The translations under genes were made by a program, and so were the position numbers. DNA of 64,000 nt from Lysobacter_K sp043738095 (GTDB lineage Bacteria > Pseudomonadota > Gammaproteobacteria > Xanthomonadales > Xanthomonadaceae). Below are positions 55,568 to 64,000 of this stretch, piece after piece (positions within the stretch are counted from its first letter, which is position 1; every line of letters starts with the position of its first letter). The DNA is taken from NCBI GenBank assembly GCA_043738095.1, contig JAYSZI010000044.1, positions 29,200-93,199 on the forward strand. Direction: 5' to 3'. Below the pieces are notes generated by a model, which made no database searches, was not told the origin of the DNA, and saw only the letters and a list, made by a program, of their open reading frames with translations.

Positions 55568-58468
55568 CTAGAAACGCAGGTCGGCGCGCAGGTACCAGAA
55601 GCCGCCGCCCGGCAGATCGTAGGTGGAACCATCAAAGCTGTTGAGGTTGCAGGACAGGCAGATCGGCGGGTCCTTGCCGAACACATTGTTGACACCGGCC
55701 AGTAGCTGCAATCCCTTCATCCAGTTGACCTTGTAGCCCAGCTGGACGTCGTGGAACGTGGTGCTGCCGAGGCGGTTCAGGCCGGTGGCGGGATTGTTGC
55801 GACAGACGGCGAAATCGGCGGCGTCGCCGCATTCCTCGACGAGCTCACTGACATGACGGGCGGTCCATGCGGCGCTCCAGTTGTTGCGCTGCCAATCGGC
55901 GGTGGCAGTGGAGTTCCAGCGCGGGATCGAACGGGTCACCGGATCACTGACCAGCAGGCCTACGCCCAGCGGCTGACGCGAGCCAGTGGCGTCGACGGAC
56001 TCGTAGTTGCCCACCCACGAGTTCTGCCAGCTGACCTTGAAGTTTCCAGCTGCGCTTTCCGGCAGCGTCCAGTACACGTCGAAATCCCAACCATCGGTCC
56101 TGATGACGTTGAAGTTGGCCAGGAAGTTGGAGAACGACTCGATCTGGTCGGTGCTGCCGTTGCGCACGATGCCGTTGCAGTACTGCGGATCCAGCGTCTG
56201 CACGCACAGGTTGAGCTGGGTCTGCGGGTCCGGTGCCTGGATCGCCCCTTCGATACGGTGCTTGTAGAACGTGCCTTCGAGGTCAACGCGCTTGGCGATC
56301 GCCGAATCTTCCAAGATCGACGGCGTCCAAACGAAGCCGAGTGAAAGGCTGCGCGAGCGCTCGGGTTCGAGCGTCGTTGTTCCGCCGGTTTCCACGCCGA
56401 TCTGCGGGTCGAACTGGGTCTGGCCCGGGGCCACGCCGAGCGCGGCGCAGTTGGCCGGATTGCCGGTGGCCGGCGCGCCGGAGGTACTGATCAGGCAGGG
56501 GTCGTCGAGGCCCGCGTCGAAACGTGTGCCCAGACCGTACAGCTCGCCAATCGATGGCGCCCGGAAGCCCTCGGCGTAGGTGCCGCGAAGCAAGAACTCA
56601 TCCGCCACCTGCCAGCGCAGACCGTACTTGGGCACAAACTCGCCGCCGAAGGTGGAGTAATCGGAATAGCGGCCGGCGATGTTCAGATCGAGCTTCTTGC
56701 CCCAACTGGAGTTGGCCATCAACGGCACGTTGAGCTCGACGTATACCTCGTTGACGTCGTACTCGCCGCGGGTCGGCAGCGATGGCACGCCGTTGTACTC
56801 GCCGCGCACGGTTTGCGGGTCCGGGTTGTAAAAACCTTCGTACTTGCGGTACTCGTAGCCAGTGGCAAACGACAGCGGGCCGGCCCACATGTCGAACAGG
56901 TCACCGGACAGATTGGCGGTCGCCAGGGTCAGCTTGTTCTCGCTCTCGTCGTGGAACACCGGGCTGATGTACGCCAGCATCTCCGGGGTGATGGTGTTGA
57001 AACCAAAGATGTCGAGCGGCGTGCAGCCCGGTGTCGCGGCGCAAACGGTCGGATTACCCAGGGCGGTGACGATGTTCTTGATGTTGTAGCTGCCGCGGTT
57101 CTCCTGCTCGGCCTTGTTGATGCTGTGCGCCAGATTCGCGTCCCAGAACCAGCCACGGGTGCCGACATCGAAGGTGCCTTCCAGGCCCGTGCCGACGTAG
57201 GAGGTATTGACCTCCTGGGCGAACAGACGTGGACCACCTTCGATCGGGCGTCGGCGAATGGTCTTGATGTTGGTCTTATCAAGCTGGATGCCGAACGGAT
57301 TGAATGGGTGGTTGGCCGGAATGACAGCATTCGATGCGAACGGGGTGCCACTGCCGGGCCCGATGTCGATCGGCTCGGGAGCCGCCTGATTCAACGACTC
57401 GCGGCGGTTGTACAACGCACGCGCGTACCAGTTGATGCTGTCGGAGATGTCGAAGCGGAACTGACCAAAGATACCGGCGCGTTCCGACGGGGTCTGGGCA
57501 AGGTTGAACTGCGCGTAGTTGAATGCGTCGTTGGCCGCGACAAAACAATGGAAGCCATCGGTACGCGCGCCCGGGCTGCCCGGCACGCAGTTCGGCTGGC
57601 CGGGGGTATAGGTCGGATTGTTGAGGCCGGCGTTGGTGGTCAGGTCGTAGGACCCGAGGTTGCGCGGATCGGTGAAGCGAAAGCGCCCACCCGGCACGCG
57701 CGAGCTGCCTAGCGCCAGGCCGGTGCCAAACACCGGATCGCGGGTGCGTTCGCGGTCCTTCGATCGCACTTCCTGCTGGTCGTAGTAACTCGCGCCCAGG
57801 AACCAGTTTGCGCTGTCGCTGGAGCCACCCCAGGCCAAGTCCACGCCGGAGGTCTGACCGTCGCCCTCTTCGTACTGGCCGTAGTTGAGCGTGACCTGGG
57901 CGCCGTCAAAGTTGCGCCGGGTGATGATGTTGACGACGCCGGCAATCGCATCGGAGCCGTACAGTGACGAGGCGCCGTCCTCCAGCACCTCAATGCGCTC
58001 GACGATCGCGAGCGGAATGGTGTTGAGGTCGGTTGCGCCACCGACGCCGGAAGCCGACGACTCATTGACCCAGCGCATGCCGTCAACGAGCACAAGCACG
58101 CGCTTCGTGCCCAAATTGCGCAGGTCGACCGTGGTCGCGCCAGCGCCGGTACCGCCGCCGTCGGACGGGAAGCCATCGTTACCCGAGGCGTTGCGGGTGC
58201 GGTTGAAGCCGGATCCAGAGCCAGTGACCTGCGCCACGACATCGCCGATCGACGTCAGGCCAGTGCGCTCGATGTCGGCGCGCGTCAGCGTGTGCACCGG
58301 CACTTGGCCTTCGATCTCGGCCTTCTTGATGCGGGTGCCGGTGACCTGGACCCGGTCGAGGGTGGTGGCATCGCTGGGCGCCTCCTGCGCACCGGCCAAG
58401 CCGGGCATGGCAATCAGTAACGACAACTGGATGGCTTTTGCCAGGGTTTGGCGGCGCAACGCTTTCAT
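55568..58468 (-). CDS. TonB-dependent outer-membrane receptor
   Basis: A 966-residue protein starting at ATG 58468 with GGAGAAGAG upstream and a signal peptide (to about 27). The plug domain (RVQVTGTRIKKAE through GSDAIAGVVNIITRR) is followed by a long beta-barrel ending in the terminal Phe of LRADLRF. Such receptors import siderophores, vitamin B12 or saccharides using TonB energy. It is large for an iron receptor, and no transport genes adjoin, so the ligand is unknown. Confidence 0.95.
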   Translation of the reverse strand: MKALRRQTLAKAIQLSLLIAMPGLAGAQEAPSDATTLDRVQVTGTRIKKAEIEGQVPVHTLTRADIERTGLTSIGDVVAQVTGSGSGFNRTRNASGNDGFPSDGGGTGAGATTVDLRNLGTKRVLVLVDGMRWVNESSASGVGGATDLNTIPLAIVERIEVLEDGASSLYGSDAIAGVVNIITRRNFDGAQVTLNYGQYEEGDGQTSGVDLAWGGSSDSANWFLGASYYDQQEVRSKDRERTRDPVFGTGLALGSSRVPGGRFRFTDPRNLGSYDLTTNAGLNNPTYTPGQPNCVPGSPGARTDGFHCFVAANDAFNYAQFNLAQTPSERAGIFGQFRFDISDSINWYARALYNRRESLNQAAPEPIDIGPGSGTPFASNAVIPANHPFNPFGIQLDKTNIKTIRRRPIEGGPRLFAQEVNTSYVGTGLEGTFDVGTRGWFWDANLAHSINKAEQENRGSYNIKNIVTALGNPTVCAATPGCTPLDIFGFNTITPEMLAYISPVFHDESENKLTLATANLSGDLFDMWAGPLSFATGYEYRKYEGFYNPDPQTVRGEYNGVPSLPTRGEYDVNEVYVELNVPLMANSSWGKKLDLNIAGRYSDYSTFGGEFVPKYGLRWQVADEFLLRGTYAEGFRAPSIGELYGLGTRFDAGLDDPCLISTSGAPATGNPANCAALGVAPGQTQFDPQIGVETGGTTTLEPERSRSLSLGFVWTPSILEDSAIAKRVDLEGTFYKHRIEGAIQAPDPQTQLNLCVQTLDPQYCNGIVRNGSTDQIESFSNFLANFNVIRTDGWDFDVYWTLPESAAGNFKVSWQNSWVGNYESVDATGSRQPLGVGLLVSDPVTRSIPRWNSTATADWQRNNWSAAWTARHVSELVEECGDAADFAVCRNNPATGLNRLGSTTFHDVQLGYKVNWMKGLQLLAGVNNVFGKDPPICLSCNLNSFDGSTYDLPGGGFWYLRADLRF

Positions 58469-58585
58469 CGACTCTTCTCCGTAAAAGGGGCTGAATTTGC
58501 CAAGGCCGCCGCACTCACTCCGGCGGCGTGGTGTGGTTGTAAACAATTCGTGAAGCCGCCACAAGCGGCAAAATGCCTAGGCGGG

Positions 58586-59395
58586 TCAGCGGGTGGCCAG
58601 CAGGCTGACCGCGACGGCGACCAAAAACCCCGAAAACACCCGCTTCAAGGTCCGACCATCGAGCCGGTGCGCCAGCCGCATCCCATAGGGCGCGGCCAAC
58701 ACCGAGGCCATCGCGACGCCGACGGCGGCGGGCAGGTAGACGTAGCCAATGGAGTACTCCGGCAAGGCGCCGGCCGGGGCATGCAATGCGTAGCCGACCG
58801 CGCTGGCCAAGCCAATGGCGACCCCACACGCCGACGAGGTGCCCACTGCGCGCACCGGTGCGATCCCGCGCCAGACCAGCAACGGCACGGTCATGCTGCC
58901 CCCGCCGATGCCGACCACCGCCGACAGCGCCCCGATGCTGATCCCGGCCGCACTGATCCAGGGGCCGCGGGGCGGCGGTGCCTCACCGTTGCGGTCGCTA
59001 TTACGGACCGCACCGAACATGAGCTGCGCCGCCGCTACGAGGCAGTAACCCGCAACGAGCGTGCGCAGCACGTTTCCGTCGATGCGAACCGCCAGTCCGC
59101 TGCCAAGCCAGCCACCGAGCAGCAATCCCGGCACCATCCACGCCACTGTCGGCCACAGCACGCTGCCGCGGGCGGCATGCGCGCGGGCGGACGCGGCCGC
59201 GGTCAACACGATGCTTGCCAGAGAACTGGCCAGTGCCGCGTGCATGGCCGCTTCGGGTGGAACCCCCATGGTCGGCAGCAACCACGCCAGCGCCGCAACC
59301 AACACCAGGCCGCCGCCAACACCGAGCAAACCGGCGAGCACCCCTGCCACTGCCCCCAACACTAAGAACACAATCAATGCAGTCGCCACGCACAC
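58586..59395 (-). CDS. TauE/SafE family sulfite or anion exporter
   Basis: A 269-residue, strongly hydrophobic protein with about eight membrane helices in two repeats, each containing a glycine motif (GVLAGLLGVGGGLVLVAAL and SAVVGIGGGSMTVPLLV). It starts with GTG. TauE/SafE proteins move sulfite and organosulfonates. It lies upstream of the receptor gene on the same strand, 117 bp away. Confidence 0.9.
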   Translation of the reverse strand: MCVATALIVFLVLGAVAGVLAGLLGVGGGLVLVAALAWLLPTMGVPPEAAMHAALASSLASIVLTAAASARAHAARGSVLWPTVAWMVPGLLLGGWLGSGLAVRIDGNVLRTLVAGYCLVAAAQLMFGAVRNSDRNGEAPPPRGPWISAAGISIGALSAVVGIGGGSMTVPLLVWRGIAPVRAVGTSSACGVAIGLASAVGYALHAPAGALPEYSIGYVYLPAAVGVAMASVLAAPYGMRLAHRLDGRTLKRVFSGFLVAVAVSLLATR

Positions 59396-59591
59396 TCCAG
59401 TGGACTGGCTCGGGAAGTGGAAAGGGGGAATCGGGGAGTCGACACAACGCGGTTGCCGGCGAGCGGCCGAAATCCAGATTACGCAAGCTGAAAGCGGCCC
59501 AAGCTTAGTATCGAACCGACACGTGACGCCACAAACTGCAGGTCACCGCCAACCACCAAGGCTTCATATTCGCTGTTCTATAGTCCGGCCC

Positions 59592-61649
59592 ATGTTGCCC
59601 AAACCCCTCGCCATCGTCATCGCCGCGCTCGCGACCACGTTTGTTACGGTCGCCTGCGCCCAGACACCGGCCGCCGTGCCAATCGCACGCACAGCGGCAA
59701 CGCCTGCCGCCCCGGTGGATCCACAACTGGCGCAGGTGCGGATGGCAATCGAAGCCGCCGAACGCGGCCAATACGACGCCAGCCAATCAGCCGATCTACG
59801 GCGTCACCCGCTGTACGGCTGGATTGAGTACGCCGGCTTGCGTCGGAATATCGACACGCTGTCCAACGCGCAGGCGCAATCATTTCTTGGTCGCTATGGC
59901 CAGCAGGCGGTCGGCACGGCGTTTCGCGAAATCTGGCTGGCGGCGACCGCGAGGCGCGAAGATTGGCCGGCGTTTATCGCCGCGTGGAAGCCCCTGCCTT
60001 CCGCCAGTTTGAGCAAGAACCCCGGTCTGCGGTGCGCCGAATTGAACGCGCGTCAGGCGCTGGGTCGCAGCGACGCGCAATGGATCAGCGATGCCCAGGC
60101 GCTCTGGCGCAGCACAGGCAAGGCGCTGCCGAGCGAATGCGATGCGCCGCTCGCCGTCCTGGCGGCCCGCGGCGGCTTGAGCAACGAGCTGCGTTGGCAG
60201 CGCATTGATGCCGCCGCTGCCGAATGGCAACCGGGCGTGATGCGCAGCGCCGCGCGCGGGTTACCGTCTGCCGACCTTGCGCTCGCCAACGATTACGCCG
60301 CCTTTGTCGAAGCAGTACACGAACGCGCGCTGACCTGGCCCCGCACCGAACGCAGCCGCCGCATTGCCTCGCACGGCCTGGCGCGGCTGGGCAAGTCGAC
60401 CCCGATCGCGGCCGAAGCGCAGCTGCCGAAGTACGCCAGCGCGCTCGGCTTCAGCGATGAGGACCGCGGCCGCGTGCTGTACCAGAACGCATTGTGGACC
60501 GTGGCCTCGTACGAGCCGGAATCGGCGCGGCGTCTGGGCGCCGTACCCGACGACAGCTACGACGACAAGCTGCACGAGTGGCGCGTGCGCGAAGCCATGG
60601 CGCGGTCTGACTGGCGGGCGGCGCTGGCGGGGATCCGCAAGATGGGTCCCAAGCAGCGTAGCGATTCGCGCTGGCAATATTTCGAGGCGCGACTGGCCGA
60701 ACGGACGGGCGACCAGGCCGGGGCTGCGAGGCTGTACCGCGAGGCCGCGAAAAAGCCGGAGTTCCACGGGTTCCTCGCCGCCGACAAGATCAACCAGCCG
60801 TACGCGCTGTGTCCGTGGCTGCCGCAGGACACTGCAACGGCCAAGGCCGTGGTTGCGCGCGACCCAGCCATCGTGCGCGCCATGGGGTTGCACCGACTGC
60901 CGCGCAGCGGCTGGGCATTGCGCGAGTGGGATGAGGCCATGGCGCGCTTCGACGATACGCAACGCCGCATGGCGGTCGAGGTCGCGCAGCGCCACGGCTG
61001 GTTCGACCGCGCGGTATTCGCGCTCGGCAAAGACCCCGCAGGCAACCCGAAGCCCGAAGAATTGCGCCTGTACCACTTGCGCTTCCCGCTGTATCACGAC
61101 GCCACGATCCGCCGCGAGGCGGCGCGCAGTCGCATCGATCCGGCGTGGGTCGCCGCCGAAATCCGCGCCGAAAGTGTGTTCGATCCGCGCGCACGGTCTG
61201 GCGCGAATGCGATGGGCCTGATGCAGGTGCTGCCCGGCACCGGCGCTGCGGTGGCGCGCCGTATCGGCGTGCCGTGGGGCGGCGCGGAAAGCCTGTATGA
61301 CCCCGACACCAACATCGTGCTCGGCACCGCGTACTTACGCCAGATGCTCGACGAGTACGGCGGCCAGCCCTACTTCGCGATTGCCGGTTACAACGCGGGT
61401 CCCGCACCGCTGCGCCGCTGGCAGACGCAGCGGCCCGGCATGGACCCGGACTTCTGGATCGAAACGATCAGCTACAAGGAAACGCGTGACTACGTGGCGC
61501 GCGTGCTCGCCTTCAGCATGATCTACGACTGGCGGCTCAATGGTGACGCGCTGAACTTGAGTGATCGCATGCGCGGCCGACTCGATGGGCCGCGCAAGCG
61601 CTTTGCCTGTCCGTTGGTGACGGCGTCGGCCAAGCCGGCATCGCGCTGA
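59592..61649 (+). CDS. slt: Soluble-type lytic murein transglycosylase
   Basis: A 685-residue protein from ATG 59592. Its signal peptide carries a VTVA-C22 lipobox, so it may be a lipoprotein. A superhelical alpha-repeat region (about 45-495) is followed by the Slt catalytic domain, with the catalytic E527 in EIRAESVFDP, then GLMQVLP and YNAGP. It cleaves the MurNAc-GlcNAc bond of peptidoglycan, giving 1,6-anhydro ends. The frame extends upstream to 59061 but overlaps the divergent exporter gene. Confidence 0.93.
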   Translation: MLPKPLAIVIAALATTFVTVACAQTPAAVPIARTAATPAAPVDPQLAQVRMAIEAAERGQYDASQSADLRRHPLYGWIEYAGLRRNIDTLSNAQAQSFLGRYGQQAVGTAFREIWLAATARREDWPAFIAAWKPLPSASLSKNPGLRCAELNARQALGRSDAQWISDAQALWRSTGKALPSECDAPLAVLAARGGLSNELRWQRIDAAAAEWQPGVMRSAARGLPSADLALANDYAAFVEAVHERALTWPRTERSRRIASHGLARLGKSTPIAAEAQLPKYASALGFSDEDRGRVLYQNALWTVASYEPESARRLGAVPDDSYDDKLHEWRVREAMARSDWRAALAGIRKMGPKQRSDSRWQYFEARLAERTGDQAGAARLYREAAKKPEFHGFLAADKINQPYALCPWLPQDTATAKAVVARDPAIVRAMGLHRLPRSGWALREWDEAMARFDDTQRRMAVEVAQRHGWFDRAVFALGKDPAGNPKPEELRLYHLRFPLYHDATIRREAARSRIDPAWVAAEIRAESVFDPRARSGANAMGLMQVLPGTGAAVARRIGVPWGGAESLYDPDTNIVLGTAYLRQMLDEYGGQPYFAIAGYNAGPAPLRRWQTQRPGMDPDFWIETISYKETRDYVARVLAFSMIYDWRLNGDALNLSDRMRGRLDGPRKRFACPLVTASAKPASR

Positions 61650-61989
61650 CGCAGGTCGCGAGGTCGATGCATGGACGCATCCGGGTCGACTTGATGCGTC
61701 GAGCTGCGCTTAGTCCGTCCCACCGACGGATTACACGTAACGTCCTTCTGACGGGCTAAAAGCAAACTGGATGTGAAGACCTCGAAGTCCCGCTACGGCT
61801 GTCGGAATCTTGCGGGGGGCCGGTACGGGTGTCTCCTTGGGGCCCCTCTTCACTCCGTCGCTCCTTGAGTCCCACGCCGAGCGGGGCTCTTCGAATGGCA
61901 CAAATGCAGCCAGCACGCATGGAAGATACAGCCCGGCAAACTCGGCTTACGATGGCGCCACTGCTCCCTTAACGACACAGGACACTGCC
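61650..61989. other. Intergenic region with hairpins and repeat-like DNA, no gene seen
   Basis: This 340-bp region lies after slt. It contains TCCGTC-CCACC-GACGGA (61714-61730) and a minus-strand frame of 61 residues with no known domain. The lack of codon structure and the hairpin suggest a decayed repeat element. No promoter motif is claimed. Confidence 0.5.
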
Positions 61990-62367
61990 ATGGGATTGCT
62001 CGATAGCCTGCTCGGCCACGCCGGCGAAAAACCCGTTGAAAAGCTCGCCGAGGACTTCGCGCCGCTGCTGGCACCGGGCGAAGCGCCGCAGCGCGCGTTC
62101 GGGTTGATCCGCGACCTGATCGTGTTTACGGATCGACGCCTGATATTCGTCAACAAGCAGGGGGTGACCGGCAGCAAGATCGAGTATCTGAGCGTGCCTT
62201 ACCGCAGCATCGTAATGTTCTCGCTGGAGACCGCTGGACATTTCGATCTTGAGGCGGAACTCAAGATCTGGGTCTCCGGACAGGTCGCGCCCATCCAACA
62301 CAGCCTGGGCCGCAACTCCGGGGCACAGGACATCGTCGCATTGCTGGCCCAGCACGCGCCGCGGTAG
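61990..62367 (+). CDS. Bacterial PH-domain protein (bPH_1/DUF1696 type)
   Basis: A 125-residue single-domain protein from ATG 61990. The sequence matches the bacterial pleckstrin-homology family, with LIRDLIVFTDRRLIFVNKQGVTGSKIEYLSVPYRSI followed by LETAGHFDLEAELKIWVSG. Its role is unknown. It stands alone between slt and cca. Confidence 0.88.
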   Translation: MGLLDSLLGHAGEKPVEKLAEDFAPLLAPGEAPQRAFGLIRDLIVFTDRRLIFVNKQGVTGSKIEYLSVPYRSIVMFSLETAGHFDLEAELKIWVSGQVAPIQHSLGRNSGAQDIVALLAQHAPR

Positions 62368-62569
62368 GCCCCAGCGCTGACTTGATTCGACATCCCCGCC
62401 GTCACCACGGGTAAGCCAGAGGCTGGTGTCTACTTAAAGACACTGGATGTCCGCATCGGCATTATCCACAGCGTCGTGCGGGTGGGGGCAGGCGATTCCC
62501 CAACGGCGAATTCGCGACGGGCGTGCTTGGAATGATCATGTTTTTCTTGCGCCACCTATCCATCCAACC

Positions 62570-63793
62570 ATGAAGACCTACCTCGTCGGCGGCGCGGTGC
62601 GCGACCGCTTACTCGGGCTGCCCGCGGGCGACCATGACCACGTCGTCGTCGGTGAAACGCAGGCGTCGATGGAGGCCGCGGGCTTCAAGCCGGTCGGTCG
62701 CGACTTTCCGGTGTTTCTGCATCCACACTCCGGCGAGGAGTACGCGCTCGCGCGCACCGAGCGCAAGTCCGGGCGCGGCTATCGCGGCTTCGTGGTCGAT
62801 GCCGATCCGTCGGTGACGCTCGAAGAGGATCTCGGCCGCCGCGACTTCACCATCAACGCTATTGCCGCCGCCGACGACGGCAGCTTGGTCGATCCGCACG
62901 GTGGCGCGCGCGACCTCGAGGCGCGCGTACTGCGCCATGTCGGCGACGCGTTCGTCGAGGATCCACTGCGGGTGTTGCGTGCGGCGCGCTTCATGGCGCG
63001 CTTCGCCTCCTTGGGGTTCACCATCGCGCCAGAAACGATGGCGCTGATGCGCGCGATGGTCGCTGGCGGCGAACTTGCGGATCTGGTGCCCGAACGCGTC
63101 TGGCAGGAACTGCGACGCGCGCTCACGAGCGAACGACCGTCAGCGTTCCTGCGCACACTGCACGATTGCGGCGCGCTGGCGGTGGTGCTGCCTGAGGTGG
63201 ATGCCTTGTATGGGGTCCCGCAACGCGCCGAGTTCCATCCCGAAGTCGATACCGGCGTGCATATCGAACTGGTCTGCGACGTGGCCGCGCGGTTGGCGCC
63301 CGGCGACGATGTGATCGGCTTCGCGGCGCTGACCCACGACCTCGGCAAGGCGTTGACGCCCGCGCACATTCTGCCCAAGCACATCGGTCACGAGCAGGCC
63401 GGCGTCGAGCCGCTGCGCGGCTTGTGCGAGCGACTGAAGATTCCCGCAGAGCACCGCCAACTCGCCGAAGCCGCGTGCCGCGAGCACCTCAACGTGCACC
63501 GTTTCGACGAGTTACGCGCCGATACCGTGGTCAAGCTGATCGAACGCTGCGACGGCTTCCGCAAACCGGCCCGCATCGCGCAACTCGCGTTGGTGTGCGA
63601 GGCCGACAAGCGCGGCCGCACCGGCCACGCCGAGGACGACTATCCGCAAGGCCGCGCGCTGGCCGCGGCGCACGCGGCGGCGATGGCCGTGCGCGCCGGC
63701 GAACTGGCAAACGACTTCAGCGGCCCGGCGCTGGGCGATGCGGTGCGCAAAGCGCGCATTGCAGCGGTTGCGGCGGCCACCGGCAAACGTTGA
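62570..63793 (+). CDS. cca: Multifunctional CCA-adding enzyme
   Basis: A 407-residue class II tRNA nucleotidyltransferase that builds and repairs the 3'-CCA of tRNAs. The nucleotidyltransferase head has GGAVRD (7-12) and the catalytic D21-x-D23, then RRDFTINAI and EDPLRVLRAARF. A C-terminal HD domain (H256-D257, LTHDLGKAL; GHEQAG) with phosphohydrolase activity marks the multifunctional bacterial form. Start is ATG 62570; the longer frame is rejected. The tandem-repeat cluster starts about 20 bp after the stop. Confidence 0.97.
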   Translation: MKTYLVGGAVRDRLLGLPAGDHDHVVVGETQASMEAAGFKPVGRDFPVFLHPHSGEEYALARTERKSGRGYRGFVVDADPSVTLEEDLGRRDFTINAIAAADDGSLVDPHGGARDLEARVLRHVGDAFVEDPLRVLRAARFMARFASLGFTIAPETMALMRAMVAGGELADLVPERVWQELRRALTSERPSAFLRTLHDCGALAVVLPEVDALYGVPQRAEFHPEVDTGVHIELVCDVAARLAPGDDVIGFAALTHDLGKALTPAHILPKHIGHEQAGVEPLRGLCERLKIPAEHRQLAEAACREHLNVHRFDELRADTVVKLIERCDGFRKPARIAQLALVCEADKRGRTGHAEDDYPQGRALAAAHAAAMAVRAGELANDFSGPALGDAVRKARIAAVAAATGKR

Positions 63794-63810
63794 GCCTAGC
63801 TCTTCTTGCA

Positions 63811-63860
63811 GCCCGTGCCCGTGCCCGTGCCCGTTTCTGTGGCTGTGGCTGTGGCTGTGG
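63811..63860. repeat. Hexanucleotide tandem repeats
   Basis: Three and a part copies of GTGCCC (63811-63833) are followed by four CTGTGG units (63837-63860). They lie outside any gene. Simple hexamer strings of this kind occur between genes in this group of bacteria. Confidence 0.85.
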
Positions 63861-63912
63861 CTTTTGATTCCGTGATCCACACAACCGCTGGCATTTTCGC
63901 AAACCCGGAGGG

Positions 63913-63969
63913 CGGCGCACATGGATGTGCGCCGTTTTCCGACCGAGCCATGGATGGCGAGTCGGAAAA
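63913..63969. repeat. Two adjacent long palindromes after cca
   Basis: Hairpin 1: CGGCGCACAT and ATGTGCGCCG around GG (63913-63934). Hairpin 2: TTTTCCGAC and GTCGGAAAA (63935-63969) enclosing GCCAT-GG-ATGGC. Both centre on CATGGATG. They may be a REP-type element or structured RNA; a terminator role is possible for cca. Confidence 0.75.
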
Positions 63970-64000
63970 TCGCGACGGACTACGTGCGCCAGAGTTAGCT

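Noticed and set aside
63811..63860. CRISPR array
   Set aside because: The units are 6 bp and directly adjoining, with no spacers and no cas genes.

Overview
The window comes from the chromosome of a GC-rich gammaproteobacterium, most likely Lysobacteraceae/Xanthomonadaceae (Lysobacter or Luteimonas-like). The evidence is a stand-alone homodimeric aceE, a plant-type gshA, a three-domain monothiol glutaredoxin, paired periplasmic amidohydrolases, a TonB-dependent receptor with a terminal Phe, and many short palindromic repeats beside a RAYT transposase. This assignment rests on gene content, not on a database search. No rRNA, complete tRNA, CRISPR array or prophage was recognised.

Layout. 1-4.7 kb is accessory. 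It holds the 3' part of a REP-associated tyrosine transposase with direct repeats, then a 1247-residue protein that reads as nuclease (PD-(D/E)XK) - TPR - GreA/B-C-like - PIN. It ends at a tRNA-Thr(CGT)-like 3' fragment beside the aceE stop, which looks like an integration scar. 4.7-10.3 kb: aceE, and divergently a membrane histidine kinase with two overlapping single-domain response regulators. 10.5-18.8 kb: a giant Lhr helicase carrying an in-frame palindromic repeat, an SDR with a lysine-rich tail, and a malic enzyme-PTA fusion. 19-25.5 kb: a QEGLA/MATCAP-type metalloprotease homologue, a cupin, a membrane protein, rsgA, and a tightly overlapping alaA-SGNH lipoprotein-methyltransferase trio. 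25.8-31.9 kb: a polysaccharide deacetylase, the glutaredoxin/A-type/rhodanese fusion, an alpha/beta hydrolase flanked by repeats, DUF924 and LprI-like proteins, a TonB-domain protein and an AMP nucleosidase. 32-43.9 kb: an amidohydrolase pair in which the second member has lost its HxH motif, a GGDEF protein, small enzymes, DegV, a beta-propeller amidohydrolase and an ATP-pyrophosphatase. 44-48.3 kb: formaldehyde detoxification (adhC, fghA) close to gshA, which makes part of its glutathione cofactor. 48.4-51.2 kb: an incomplete peptide importer (binding protein and one permease) split by a repeat-bearing ORF. 51.2-64 kb: engB, cytochrome c4, two DsbA-like oxidoreductases, an EEP phosphatase, a TonB receptor, a TauE-like exporter, a lytic transglycosylase, a PH-domain protein and cca, ending in a palindrome cluster.

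Most genes are core housekeeping or envelope functions. The accessory signal is concentrated in the first 4.7 kb and in the repeats scattered between, and sometimes within, genes. Where an open frame runs further upstream than the gene, I moved the start to the codon supported by a ribosome binding site, signal peptide or family N-terminus.
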